Origin: Dugong dugon
Taxonomy: Eukaryota; Chordata; Mammalia; Sirenia; Dugongidae
DNA length: 64,000 nucleotides
Direction of reading: 5' to 3'
Assembly: GCA_030035585.1 (NCBI GenBank)
Contig: CM057469.1
Span: 64,001,501 to 64,065,500 of the forward strand
Shown here: piece after piece, positions 1 to 10,335 of the stretch
Numbering within the stretch: position 1 is the stretch's first letter
Layout: the number at the start of each line of letters is the position of its first letter
Made by a program: the position numbers and the translations under genes
Notes under the pieces: generated by a model
Told to the model about the DNA's origin: nothing
The model's input: only the letters and a program-made list of their open reading frames with translations
The model's database searches: none

Positions 1-700
1 GTTTTGGCAAGTGTGATTATGATATGCTTTGGTGATTTTCTTTTGGGGTCTTCCCTATATGGGGTTGAGCTTCTTGGATGGTCAGCTTTTCATCTTTCAA
101 GATATTAGGGAATTTTTTTGTCAACAATCCTTCAGCGATTCTCTCTGTGTTTTCTGTTTTCTCCCCCTTTTCTGGAACTCCAACCACTCTCAGATTTTTG
201 TTTTTGATTGTATCCCACATAATTCTCAGAGTTTTTTCATTTTTTTTCTGATTTTTTTTCCTCAAAGTTGTATCCAAGTGCTTGTCTTCAATTTCGCTGA
301 TACTGTCTTCCTTTATTTCAGACCTGCTCCTCAGTCCTTCTATGATGTTTTCCATTTCTGAAATCTTGTTGTTTATCTTTTGGATTTCTAATTGTTGTCT
401 TTGTATGATTACTAGTTGTGAATTTATTTTGGCATTTCGTTCTTGTATTATTTTCCTGAATTTTTCCATTTTTTTGTCTGTATTTTCCATGAATTTGTCT
501 ATTTTTTCTTCATTTTTGTCTGCTTTTTGCTTCAGCTCTTGGACAGCTCTGAATATTAGAGTTTTGAATTCCCTATCAGGTAGTTCTAGTACCTTTTCTT
601 CTACTGGAAAATCATCTGGTGTTTTATTTTGGACACCTACTGGAACCATCCTGTCCTGTTTTTTAATTCATTTTGATATTACCTGCAGTCTTTGGGACAT
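1..700 (-). pseudogene. L1 ORF1 fragment (RNA-binding chaperone protein), broken
   Basis: Frame running leftwards from an ATG at 700-698. In family terms L1 ORF1p is a trimeric coiled-coil RNA-binding protein of the L1 ribonucleoprotein. The longest open stretch is 649-17, starting MVPVGVQNKTPDD. It has a long Lys/Glu-rich heptad-like segment (coiled coil), then LRVVGVPEKGE and FPNILKDEKLTIQEAQ, which match the start of the ORF1p RRM domain. Two breaks are visible. Codon 11 after the first ATG is TGA (670-668), so the 649 ATG is an internal methionine rather than the native start. Near position 25-35 the frame shifts, because the expected HIIITLAK block is readable only in the next frame. The C-terminal domain lies outside the window. 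Confidence 0.85.
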
Positions 701-1257
701 TCAGTAGATATTTTCTTTGTTTATTGATGTAGATTTGTTTGTTTCATCCTGCTTTGCTTATTTAGTTATGTCTGAGCAGGCAGTCTGTGTGTTCTTTGTT
801 GTTTATTCATCTGTGGGCACAATACTTTTCACTTACTTGTCCAATAGGCAGGGCCAGTCGCTCAGGTATAGTTTAGTAGGGCAGGTCCAGCTGAAAGGAA
901 GGGGCTGGCATCTGTTGTTTGTGGCACGTACTAGGGCCGACAGGGCAGGCTGGGAGTCAGTTCAGGGCAGGTTTCAGTAGGCTGTGCCTGTGCTGCTCGG
1001 GGGTGTGTTGTTCAGCACATAGAACAGGTAGGCAGGAAGGAGGGGGGAGGTTGTGATGTGTGTAGCTAAGATGGGTATGGGAAAGAAGATAGAGAGGAGA
1101 GAGACACAGGAGCCAAAACCAAAAGAAAACAAAAAAGAGTGCTGAGGGAGCTTGCGATTGTAGTGGGGAGAGGTGAAACCAAGAAATGGAGAAAAACAAA
1201 AATTAAAAAAGAAAAAGAGAAATAAATAAATAAATAAATTGAAAAAAGAAAAGAAAA

Positions 1258-1735
1258 GCCCCTAGAGATTCCATCAGTGCAGCTACTCAGACTGGGGAAG
1301 TGGATCCTTGATGGCACAGTACAGCCTGGCTAGAAGTGGCAGAGATATCACAAAGAGCCAGGTATTCAGGAGATAGGAAAAGAAGATAAGTATAGAGAGA
1401 CAAGAAACTGAGAAAGGAAGAAAAACAACAAGAAAAAAAATAAAGAAAGAAATGCCCCCAGGGATCCCACTGGCATGGCTACGCAGACCAGAGAAGTGGC
1501 TCCCAAGTCGCATAGTACAGCCTGGCTAGAAGGGGCTCCCAAGCCTTGAAAAGAAAAGGAATACAAACAAACAAACAAAACAAAACAGATCAGAAGACAG
1601 CAAAAACAAAACAAATCAAAAACAAAAAAAATAAAAGCAAACTAACAAAGGTTCCGGGGATCCCACCAACTAGGAGGTGCAGACAAGGGAAGCAGTTCCC
1701 CAGCCCAGCAGCACTTCACAGTCTTTCAAGAAGAA
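1258..1735 (-). repeat. Three tandem modules in the L1 5' UTR
   Basis: Three imperfect copies of a module begin near 1258, 1454 and 1651, about 196-197 bp apart. Each carries a GGGATCCCAC-like core on the plus strand (decayed in the first), a short run with a GGGAAG- or GAAGTGG-like string, and a cytosine-rich stretch around 'cagcctggctagaag' or 'cagcccagcagcac'. A-rich spacers separate them. The same module series occurs in the second L1 at 63335-63790. The arrangement resembles monomer-type L1 promoters, but the copies are too diverged to call a young tandem array. Confidence 0.6.
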
Positions 1736-2370
1736 GAAAATATGGCACATGGAGCCAGGAGTTTGAAAGAAAGGAGTGGGAGGAGGTGAGAGGCAGGGAA
1801 GAAACCAAAAGAAGCAGAGAAAAGCAACACTAGCAACAAAGAAATGGCATTGAGAGAGCTGGCCAGTGTGGGTGGGGCAAATCCAAGCATCACATAGCTG
1901 TTGTCTCCTGGATGAGAGACTTTGGCTGGCTGGAAGTGGCAGAGGCCGAGGGGGGAAGAAGGGTGGGGGGTGGGAAAGCATATATTGCTGGTTACTGGGT
2001 GCTCTGTCTCCTGCTGGGAGCTCTGTGAATCTGCCTGCTGGTACTCTCTGTCTGCCAAGCTCCAACAGGAGTCCAAGATGGCAAATCTGTGCTGCATTAG
2101 CTGATCGGGACCTCTGTTGGTATGTTTCCTCGCTCTCTGTTCTCTCTCAGTTTATTATTCCATTCAGTGCTTGGCTGAGTTCCTTATCTCTTCATTTGAT
2201 GGTTAGGGTTCCAGGACTGATGTTTGTCTCTATTTTACTTAGTTTTTCAGGTCTTTGCTGTGGAGGGATGGCCTTGTGCTTCTGTCTATAGCGCCATGTT
2301 GGCTCCTCCCCACTTTCTATATATCTTAACACTTCTAATTTTTTTATGGGGTTTGTGGACAGGCCATTTT

Positions 2371-2397
2371 TTCTTTTCTTTTTTTTTTTTTTTTTTG
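2371..2397. repeat. Poly(T) tract
   Basis: A near-pure T run of about 25 bp just beyond the L1 5' end, interrupted by a single C. It could be the A-tail of a lost minus-strand retroposon or simply slippage; no element body is recognisable next to it. Confidence 0.7.
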
Positions 2398-2429
2398 ATA
2401 TCTGCAATTCTATAGGCAGGTGATAGCTC

Positions 2430-4127
2430 TGGCTAGAAATCTTGATTTTTTAAAGAGTAAATTGAGTAGAACTCCATATAAGGTAACAGTTACTCAACCT
2501 GTCACCCTTAGGACCTAAGAACTAAGTTGCCTATTAAACGCGAGTCTTGGGGAAGAAAAAAACACTTTTTGCAGAGCAGGATTCACTCCTTTTTGTCTCT
2601 TTCTTAAACTCTGAGGTAACCAAATTGGAGGGCAAGTAAGAATTATAATGATATCACTACAACTGCCATGAGAGAGCATTATTAAAAGAAGGAAGAAGAT
2701 AAACCAAATTGGAGATAATGATAGAGGAAAAGTCATAGTCAGAGAATCCCAAAAATGGAAAGCAGAAACCTAATTGTAAAGCCTGCAGTCGGGAGCATAC
2801 ACAGAAAGGGACTTAGGTTTAAGGTCTTCTGGAATAAATCTTTGTGGTAACAACACCGACCACAACAGGGATACTTTTATATTTATAGTTTATTCTCCAT
2901 TATTGCCAGAGGCCTCAAATCCCACATAGTCAAAATCTCCATTCACTGCTGCCTGCTGGGCATTTAACAAGGGCTCTTGTAATAAGACCCAGAACAAGTA
3001 TGAACATGAATAAAAAGTGCAGGGGCCAACCAGGCACCACAGGCTTCGAGGTAGCCAAGTGGAGGCATTGGAGAGAAACAGAGAAAGCAGACAATGACCC
3101 TTAGTGCCTCAAGGCATGGCTTCAAAAGGTGTCAACACCAATTAAATTGTAAAAGCCCTGTCAGCTTCTGAAAAGTCATCCAGACAGGGACAAGACAGTA
3201 CATGATGAAAGGACCGGGATGTGATTCTGTATGGTCCACACTAGACCCAGTATATACACGCAGGCCTGGAAATTTGTGATCCATATGTGAGCCTTCAAGA
3301 TAAGGCTGTTCTTAAGGTATAAATACACTTCTCCTGGGAGCTCTCTTGGTTTTACCACTGGGGGATCTTGAAAACCTTTACTAGCAGGTAGCTACTGGTG
3401 GCTTTCATAGGTAACTTGCACAAATACGTAACTAAAACATGTACTGTTGATTATATCCATGGATAAGCTAAAGGATAATTGTCTAGGCTCTTGACTTGAG
3501 CTAAACAGTGGCAGACAAGCTATCTGTCACAACGTGAAGAGCTTTCTTTATTGGCAAGAGGCTCCATGGAAACTACCCTTTCAGTCAACATGACATTCTG
3601 ACAATAATGAATTTACGAGGACCTTTTTTCGAATAGTTACACTGACAAGGGTATACCTCTGCATTTCCTGTTTGGCTTTGGAGAGTGTTAATGTGGCTTT
3701 AAAGAATTTATTGGTTTTTGGCAAAGGTACCCTACTCTAGATCCATAAAAGGACATCTTTCTTTCTCTCTCTCTCTCTTTTTTGCCCATGGGTAAGTATG
3801 ATAGGTATGACCAATTTAGTGGATGATTTTCAAAGTGACAGCAGAGTCGAGGAGGAGAGAGATGCATTTTGTAGCTAGGGGGGAAAAGATAGGGAGAACT
3901 GTCAAAGTATTTCTTACATATTTTATAGCTAAGTAATTTTCTTGGTCTACAGAACTTTTTCACTCACCAGATCAAGTAAAATGCCTGGGGTTTGAGGTAG
4001 ATGAATACATGCTGAAAAGTAGACTCTAATGACATTAAAGTTCCAAGTATGGTCATTCTTAAAAAATCATAAAAAGATAACTGTTACCTATGTGTTTTTT
4101 TTTTTGAGAAGAGGTACTATTTAAAAA
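2430..4127. other. Unassigned intergenic sequence
   Basis: No repeat family and no coding signal recognised. Open frames here are short and lack splice-site support. A (CT)n run sits at 3757-3782. The stretch at 3440-3680 is non-repetitive, free of microsatellites and contains homeodomain-type ATTA/ATAAT words; I list it as a weak candidate for conservation testing only. Confidence 0.5.
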
Positions 4128-4432
4128 TCTGTCTTGGAAGAAGTACAGGCAGAATGCTCCTTAGAAATAAGGATGGCGAAACTACGTCTCATATACTTTG
4201 GACATGTTATCAGGAGGGACCAGTCCCCGGAGAAGGACATCATGCTTGGTAAAGTAGAGGGTCAGTGAAAAAGAGGAAGACCCTCAAAGAGATGGATTGA
4301 CACAGTGGCTGCAATAATGGGCTCAAGCATAACAACAATTGTGAGGATGGTGCAGGACTGAGCAATGTTTCATTCTGTTGTACATAGGGTCACTGTGAGC
4401 AGGAACTGACTCAACGGCACCTAACAACAACT
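4128..4432 (+). mobile_element. RTE (BovB-type) LINE, 3' end fragment
   Basis: Matches the end of the RTE reverse-transcriptase ORF plus its short 3' tail. In translation the phrases YFGHVIRRDQSPEKD, KRGRPSKRWIDT and GSSITTIVRM are readable, with in-frame stops. The element ends in CTAACAACAAC, the characteristic simple tail. This is a 5'-truncated, dead copy. Its final 50 bases are the same sequence that closes the nearby SINEs. Confidence 0.88.
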
Positions 4433-4630
4433 ACTTAAAATAAGGACTTAGAATGTGATCCTTTTTTTTTTTTTTGAATTATATATTTGAATGCTCTTAA
4501 TGTAGTTGAAATTACTCTTTTATTTTGAAGTAAAGGTTAGCCAGACATAAAATAATGTACCATATTGTTGAGCATCGGGTTGAAATTATACTTTGTTAAA
4601 TTATCCATTGGACACTTTTTTTTAAATAGA

Positions 4631-4785
4631 GAGCCTGGTGGCACAATGGTTAGGAGTTCAGCTGCTAACCAAAAGGTTGGCAGTTCAAATTCACCAGCTG
4701 CTCCTTGGAAACCCTATGGGGCAGTTTTATTCTGTCCTGTGGGGTCTCTATGAGTCAGAATTGACTTGAGGGCAACGAGTTTTTA
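4631..4785 (+). mobile_element. Afrotherian tRNA-derived SINE, short type
   Basis: Complete short-type copy. The head carries pol III A-box-like TGGCACAATGG and B-box-like AGTTCAAATTC, followed by the body 'ctccttggaaaccctatggg' and the RTE-like tail with TGAGTCAGAATTGACT. Flanking strings ttttaaataga (left) and ttttaaaataga (right) look like a target-site duplication with one indel. Confidence 0.9.
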
Positions 4786-4869
4786 AAATAGAATAGTTCT
4801 TTAGAAAATGAGTTCCACAAGGAGATAGAAAATCTGGGAACACATTTACTTGGATTTCAGTATTGATCC

Positions 4870-5150
4870 TGGGTCAGTCAAGATGGGCTAAGCTACACTG
4901 CAGTAACAAAGAAAGACATGTCAGTGGCTTAAAACAGCAACCTTGATTTCTCACTTAACGTCAATCTTCTTTGGATCTGGGAGACTCTAAAGGGCAGTTT
5001 TCCTCCACTTGATTGCGAACATGGCAACTGTTTATCATTGTGTGCTTCTACAACTGTCATGGCAGGAAAAAGTAGTTGCAGAATCAAATATCTGTAACTA
5101 AATGTTTCTACTTGGAAGTGACACAAATTATTTCTGCCAAAGCAAATAAT
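4870..5150 (+). repeat. Old dispersed mammalian repeat, family not named
   Basis: The phrases 'cagtaacaaa', 'cagtggcttaaaac' and 'cttggaagtgacac' belong to a widespread eutherian consensus that I recognise but cannot assign with confidence (LTR or DNA element). A second copy in the same orientation lies at 57455-57830 inside an L2. The 3' side is interrupted by the SINE at 5151. Confidence 0.45.
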
Positions 5151-5320
5151 AATAATAATAAAAACCAAACTTGTTGCCATCGAATCGATTCCAACTCATA
5201 GCGACCCTATAGGACAGGGTAGAATTGCTCCATAAAGTTTCCAAGGAGCTGCTGGTGGATTCGAACTGCCAGCCTTTTGGTTAGCAGCCTGAGCTCTCAA
5301 CCACTGCACCACAAAGGCTT
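5151..5320 (-). mobile_element. Afrotherian SINE, short type
   Basis: Complete reverse-oriented copy with an (AAT)n tail at its 3' end on the left. The 8-bp word CAAATAAT flanks it at 5143-5150 and 5321-5328 and is the likely target-site duplication. B-box GGATTCGAACT is well kept. Confidence 0.9.
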
Positions 5321-5455
5321 CAAATAATGGGGCATGCCTAACCTCAGGGGGTGAGTACAAGTATCTTGTAACCTGAAAGGAGAAAGAATTGGTATTGGCA
5401 AACAGTTGTAAAGTCTGCCACCCATCTTTCTTTCCTCATTTTATACTCAACCCTT

Positions 5456-5480
5456 ACACACACACACACACACACACATA
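5456..5480. repeat. (CA)n microsatellite
   Basis: About twelve CA units followed by an imperfect CAAA-rich stretch to about 5510. Confidence 0.9.
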
Positions 5481-5509
5481 CACAAACCAAACAAACAAAT
5501 AAAAAAAAC

Positions 5510-6164
5510 AGCCCAAAACTCTCATCCAAGCTCTTCATCCTTAACACAGTCCAGGGTTTCTGCGTGGTATTTAGTCACATAAGAATGTGGCTCCTCTTGT
5601 TCCAAAGATATATAAACTTGAAAGAAAAGTTATTTTTAATGTCACCTTCAACAGACGATGAAGGGATAAGGATAGTTCAGAAACTCAGCAGTCAGTGAAG
5701 AGTGAGTCAGATACTATCATGAGAAAAACACCTGATATATTGCAAAAGGTCCTATGCTTGACTTTGAGTGATTTCAGTTCTGGATTTAATCTTTAAATGG
5801 TTAAATCTTTTAACCATTAAAAAATCAATTTGCTCATCTAAAAAAGGATGGATTATAATAAGCCCTGCTTTGTTAACCTGGAGGATTTCTTTAAGAATCA
5901 AATGAGGCTATTGACGTGGAGTGCCTTGAAATCAATACTACATCAGGTAAACTAAATTTGAATTATGATGATAGTGGGCATCAAATTAACTATAAATAAA
6001 AATAAATGCTAGGCCACATGTTATAATTTCTAGAAATTTTCAGTTTAAAGTGGACTTCATTTAGTGGTATTAGATTTGAAGCAGAAGGATAAAATGGTCT
6101 AAGCACTGGGGAAAACAAAAGACTTATCTTCTTTTGAGAAAACCCCATTGACTTCAAACTTTTA
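5510..6164. other. Mostly unassigned; possible MIR trace
   Basis: No coding signal. At 5825-5950 the words 'tttgctcatcta', 'taataagccctgc' and 'aagaatcaaatgagg' resemble the 3' half of a plus-strand MIR, but the match is weak. The remainder is AT-rich and unrecognised. Confidence 0.4.
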
Positions 6165-6395
6165 ATTTTGATTTATTATTATTATTATTTAAATAATATT
6201 TAATTGTGTTCTTGGTGAAAGTTTACATAGCAAATTAGGTGCCCATTTAACAAGTTCTATACATGTTGTTCAGTGACATTGGTTACATTATTCACAATGT
6301 GTCAACATTCTCATTATTTCCGTTCTGGTTGTTTCTTGTCCATTAATCTAGCTTCCTTGCCCCCCTTATCTTCCCATCTCTATTTATTATTACAG
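6165..6395 (-). mobile_element. L1 3' end fragment, older Afrotherian subfamily
   Basis: Read on the minus strand this ends in GTAAACTTTCACCAAGAAC followed by an A/T-rich tail, which matches the end of the plus-strand L1 at 60960-61033. Upstream are 'aatgtaaccaatgtcactg' and the reverse of the 'cttgccccccttatc' segment. Heavily 5' truncated (about 230 bp). Confidence 0.75.
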
Positions 6396-6399
6396 ACAG

Positions 6400-6774
6400 T
6401 ATCTGAAGAAAGAAAAGGAACTGGAAAAAATTTCCAATTTCTTTGGTTAGGTATTCAAGGAAAAAGTAATCGGAATGATATGGAAAAATCCCTAAAGGTA
6501 GGTTGAAAATTTCTAGTCAATTTTTAGCTCATATGAACCATTCTTAGAAGATTGCCATTATAATACAATGACCATAGTCCAGGAAAAATCTATTTATTTC
6601 TATGGCTTCCCTTCTATAACTAAGTTCAACTATACTAAAAAAGATTGCCTCATAAATTCTCATCTTGTTTCCATCTTATAGATGAGCCAGAAGGGCATAG
6701 AAAAACACCATGAATCAGACGCAATTGAGAATAAAACTTTGTCATCAAAACTTTGAGGTAACTGTGGCATTCAG
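6400..6774. other. Unassigned AT-rich sequence
   Basis: No repeat, gene or regulatory signal recognised between the L1 fragment and the microsatellite. Confidence 0.5.

Positions 6775-6775
<1 letters not shown>

Positions 6776-6860
<85 letters not shown>
6776..6860. repeat. Compound (TG)n(AG)n microsatellite
   Basis: About 24 uninterrupted TG units pass directly into about 18 uninterrupted AG units. The tract alternates purine-pyrimidine in its first half and is pure purine in its second half on this strand. Length and purity predict high polymorphism. Confidence 0.97.
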
Positions 6861-6863
<3 letters not shown>

Positions 6864-6864
6864 T

Positions 6865-7480
6865 TTCTCTTAGAAGTATAGCCTTTTCAGTCTTGTAAAT
6901 GGAAGCTTCAAAATCAGTAAAGGTTGAATGTGAATCCTGAAAGTGGAATTTTGCCCTTAGTTTCTCCTTGGTTACTGGTGGCTAAAAATTGTGGCTACTG
7001 TGGGCACTTGGTGTTCAGTCTATGTTCCTGGTTAACTTGGATGGCTCAGTCACACTTCCTGAAAAAATATTTTCCCCTATCTTATTTCCTGGGGGCTTGT
7101 GCCAGCACTGGACGTCTCATTTCCCTCTACCTCTTTAGTCCTGTTGTGAACCATACTACATTTGCTTTGGTGGCATTTTATCTGTGGATTTAATATTAAA
7201 ATCCCTGCATTGACTGTGTGTTCATCCTCTCCTCCCATAAAAGTGCTAAGGAAGATTTTAATGCTGGATGCTGCAATCCAAGTTTTATAGGAGCTCTAGG
7301 TGCCTTCAAGGAGACAGAAAATAACAATTAACAGGCAATTTGGTCACTGGATGTTCTTTGATATTGTATGCTGTAAAGTTTGGTATGATTAAAAATCAGT
7401 GGTATAAACTTTAGTTGGAATGAACTATGACTGAAAGCATATTATGAATTCAAGGAATTAGAAGAGAATGAAAGAGAAAT
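6865..7480. other. Unassigned sequence
   Basis: Non-repetitive by eye. An 89-codon frame at 6924-7193 has no domain, no splice context and ordinary noncoding composition, so I do not call it. Confidence 0.5.
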
Positions 7481-7489
7481 TGCAGTTGT

Positions 7490-8330
7490 AAGATGTCAGA
7501 AGCTCATCTCCATTGGGACTACATTATAATGATCTGTTAGATATTCCTTCAGTTATACTTCTCAATGCCAAGAGCTCCTCCACCTGTTCACTCCCCTAGC
7601 CTCCTGCTGAGCTAGGTGTGCCACATGTCTCACATCTCTGTGCTAAGAAGACAGTAGTACCTGTTGATCCATTGTCACTCGGCCCTTTGTTTTCCCTGAA
7701 GCTCTCAATCCCCCATTAAACTGACCCAGTCCTCCCACTTCCCACTTCCTCCCCAAATCTTCTGGAATTCCTGCTCTGTGATTAGTAAACCCATCTACAC
7801 CATCAGCCTCTTCTCTGAATTCTCCCTTAATTAACTTACTTTTAATTGAAACTTGATAGCCTCTTGTGTATACTTTTCACGGGAAAATCTATCAAAGAAA
7901 GGCTGTTTTCCCTCTCATATCTCATCGTTTCTAGATCACAAGGTGGGATACGTATGGTCTTTGATTCTCCATTGCTGTTGCATAGGTATCTTCCTTTCTC
8001 TTCCAAAATCCAAGCTCTTTTGAAGCTCTCAATATTACTCTCTACCATCTCTTCTACCAACCATGCCATTTATGAAGACTTTAGCTTCTGGTTCACTGCT
8101 TTATTTTTCAGCCATGTCATCATTCCCAGGAATTCCAACTGACTTTTCAGTTTCTCAATATCACTTTCAAAATTCTTTTCCTCTGCCTCACTTTGCTTCT
8201 AACTTTCATGGTCAAAACTTGGACCTTGTGGTCAGTAATAATGGCTCCCCTTCCACAATCTCTGATTTCAAGTGTCCCATTCTTTGACCACCATCTCCTA
8301 TGCTAGCTCACTTACTACATGCTTACTTAG
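7490..8330 (+). mobile_element. L2 LINE relic, endonuclease-region part
   Basis: Pyrimidine-rich plus strand typical of L2 coding sequence. Near 8218-8300 the translation gives NLDLVVSNNGS in one frame and then DHHLL in another. These match the family's LDLVITN...SDH block near the end of the apurinic endonuclease domain, now split by a frameshift. This is an ancient copy with many substitutions and no intact frame. The left boundary is approximate. Confidence 0.6.
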
Positions 8331-9496
8331 GTGGGAAAAACCTGTGGGAACTTTGGGATAGAGTGTCTGGATGCCCAGCCAGGATTAAACCTAGAAGTGA
8401 CATTAGATATTTAACCACGAGGAAGGCTCTGCTCCTATTTCTCACTGTCTCCCTACAGTAAGTCCTCTGTCCAAGTAGATTTGAAATTGATTCTTTCTCA
8501 AGAAAAAAGACACTCTCATTTTCTGCTTTTTTATTTTACATTTTGTTTTTACCTCCTGGACCTCCCCTTTGGATAGAAAGACTGTCAAAAATGCCAGAGG
8601 AAAAATATAACAGCATTTTCTTTATGAATGCATTCTTGTACTTTGCATATATTTTATTCTTCTCTATTCTATGCCACTGATATAATAGAAATATAATAGA
8701 AAACATATAACCATGGTGTTTTATTATTGTTGTTTTTTAAAATGGAAGCTAGTACCATATAAACAATAAGATTTCCTGTTTGAAAATAATTCGTTTCTAT
8801 ATTTGAGAACAGCCAGGAATAAAATAATGTGTAATGAATGAAACCTCATTGTTACAGTAGTAAAAAAGAGCATATATCTTAATATGCTAAAAACTCATTG
8901 CTATCAAATTCACTTTAAATCTTGCAAAATGGAATTTTAAATCAACAGCTGTCAAAGAACAAGATAATAACATTGAAGATTCTCAGGAGAAGAAAAGTCT
9001 GAAAGTTAAAGTGGATTCATTGCCTGTCAATCTACCCCCATTTGTTCATTTTCTGCTCCTTCGTCCTACCCACCAAAGATGTGCCTTTATTTTAACTTAT
9101 CTGTGTTGCATGTTAATATGCAACATAATACATATGTATTATAATACAAATGTAGAGAAAATGCCACAACTTGGTTTCTTACAAACAAAATATGAGTATG
9201 ATGTGCTGTCACGTGGACTGCCAGATACTGGCATCATTGCTGTGTGCTTTCCATTGACTGAGTTCATATTTTCAAGAGTTTTCTAGCTCAAAACTGACAT
9301 AAATAAATAACTATAAATGTAGAACAGTTTTGTCAGTTGTTAAGTAAACTCAAATAATACCCCAAAACGTTACGTGGCTTATAAAATTTTTACTGGCTAA
9401 TGTTTTCATAACTCTACCAAGTTATACCCACTTCCTTCTGGTTACCATGTGATTAGGCAGAGAGGACAAAAGCATCTGCCAGCATAAGGCTACACT
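8331..9496. other. Unassigned AT-rich sequence
   Basis: No repeat recognised. A frame open from about 8890 to 9286 encodes a charged start (KEQDNNIEDSQEKKS) and then a hydrophobic stretch. There is no family match and no splice context beyond a bare CAG, so it is not called as a gene. Confidence 0.45.
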
Positions 9497-9508
9497 GTCC
9501 ACTGACTT

Positions 9509-9690
9509 GGACATGGTGGTGTAGTGGTTAAGAGCTCAGCTGCTAACCAAAAGGCTGGTAGTTTAAAATCACCAGCTGCTCCTTGGAAACCCGATGGGGG
9601 CAGTTCTACCCTATCCTATATGGTCGCTGCGAGTTGGAATTGACTCGATGGCAATGGGTTTGGTTTGTTTGTTTGTTTGTTTGTTTTTTG
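9509..9690 (+). mobile_element. Afrotherian SINE, short type, with (GTTT)n tail
   Basis: Complete copy bounded by a perfect 12-bp target-site duplication, GTCCACTGACTT, at 9497-9508 and 9691-9702. The 3' tail is GGTTTGGTTTG(TTTG)n rather than CTAACAAC. This is one of the cleanest insertions in the window. Confidence 0.95.
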
Positions 9691-9712
9691 GTCCACTGAC
9701 TTAATCATCAGG

Positions 9713-9780
9713 TTTTTTTTTTTTTTTTTGTCTTTTGTTTCTTATGTTTCTGTTTCTTGTGGGTTTTTTTTTTTTTTTTT
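9713..9780. repeat. Two T-rich tracts
   Basis: T runs at 9713-9729 and 9764-9780 separated by a T/C-rich spacer. They directly precede the old repeat beginning near 9785. Confidence 0.8.
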
Positions 9781-9784
9781 CCCA

Positions 9785-10335
9785 GTTGCAAGCAAGAGTA
9801 AAGGGATTCACATTGCTGTTAGCAGAAAAGGGATTTTATCGACCCCTGTAATTGAACAATACAAGGATAGATTCAGATGTGGCTGGACCCAGGAATTCAA
9901 ACTACATGATCATCTCTCTCTCTTTTTCTCTCCTCTTCCATGTCCCTCCAGTCAACGTCCTACCTTTCCCGGCCCCAACCTTCTTAAATTCACTTCTTCT
10001 TGGCTTCATTTATGGCTTCCTCTGTGTGGTGGCTGCAGGAAGTTTAAAAGCAAACAATGTCATCCTACAATTTGCAATCTGATTAGAAAGTTCTATTCTG
10101 TTTCCACATAGTTAGTAGAAGTCTTAGGATTGATTCTGATTCATAGGACCTGGGTCCCATGCTTATCCATGAACCAACCACTGTGGGCAGGGGATGGCAT
10201 ATTCTCATCAGCGAGACCTTTGTTAAACTCCTATCTCTAGATCCAGGGGACTGGCTTCAAATTCTCCTGAGTCATATGGACCACAAGTTGAAGATAGGAG
10301 TTTCCTGATGCTAAATCTGGATGCAGTTACTGAAA
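9785..10335 (+). repeat. Old dispersed mammalian repeat, family not named
   Basis: Phrases such as 'ttaggattgattctgattc', 'catgaaccaaccactgtgg' and 'ggctggacccagg' follow a consensus found in many mammals (an ancient transposon or LTR relic). I am fairly sure it is repetitive but not of which family. Confidence 0.4.

Larger units (their letters stand above)
1..2311 (-). mobile_element. L1 LINE, 5' half (5' UTR plus partial ORF1)
   Basis: Minus-strand L1 whose 3' part lies beyond the left window edge. On the minus strand the element begins near 2311 with GGGGAGGAGCCAACATGG, which resembles the usual mammalian L1 5' terminus with its YY1-type ATGGC motif. A 5' UTR of about 1.6 kb follows, purine-rich on the plus strand, and then ORF1 from about 700 down to the edge. 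The 5' UTR holds three related modules (see the repeat entry at 1258-1735). Because the 5' terminus is present, this copy was inserted with an intact 5' end. Target-site duplications cannot be checked because the 3' end is missing. ORF1 is already broken, so it is not active. Confidence 0.88.

Noticed and set aside
6710-6898. 62-codon frame with Cys-Val and Arg-Glu repeats
   Set aside because: Direct reading of the (TG)n(AG)n microsatellite.
8890-9286. Open frame of about 130 codons with charged segment KEQDNNIEDSQEKKS
   Set aside because: No family resemblance, no ATG-initiated frame of that length, no 3' splice site beyond a bare CAG, and the rest of the frame is hydrophobic and low in coding character. 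A chance frame is more likely.
9011-10111. Possible processed pseudogene around 9.6-10.1 kb
   Set aside because: The long frame starts inside the SINE tail and T tracts; the rest follows an old dispersed repeat consensus rather than an mRNA.
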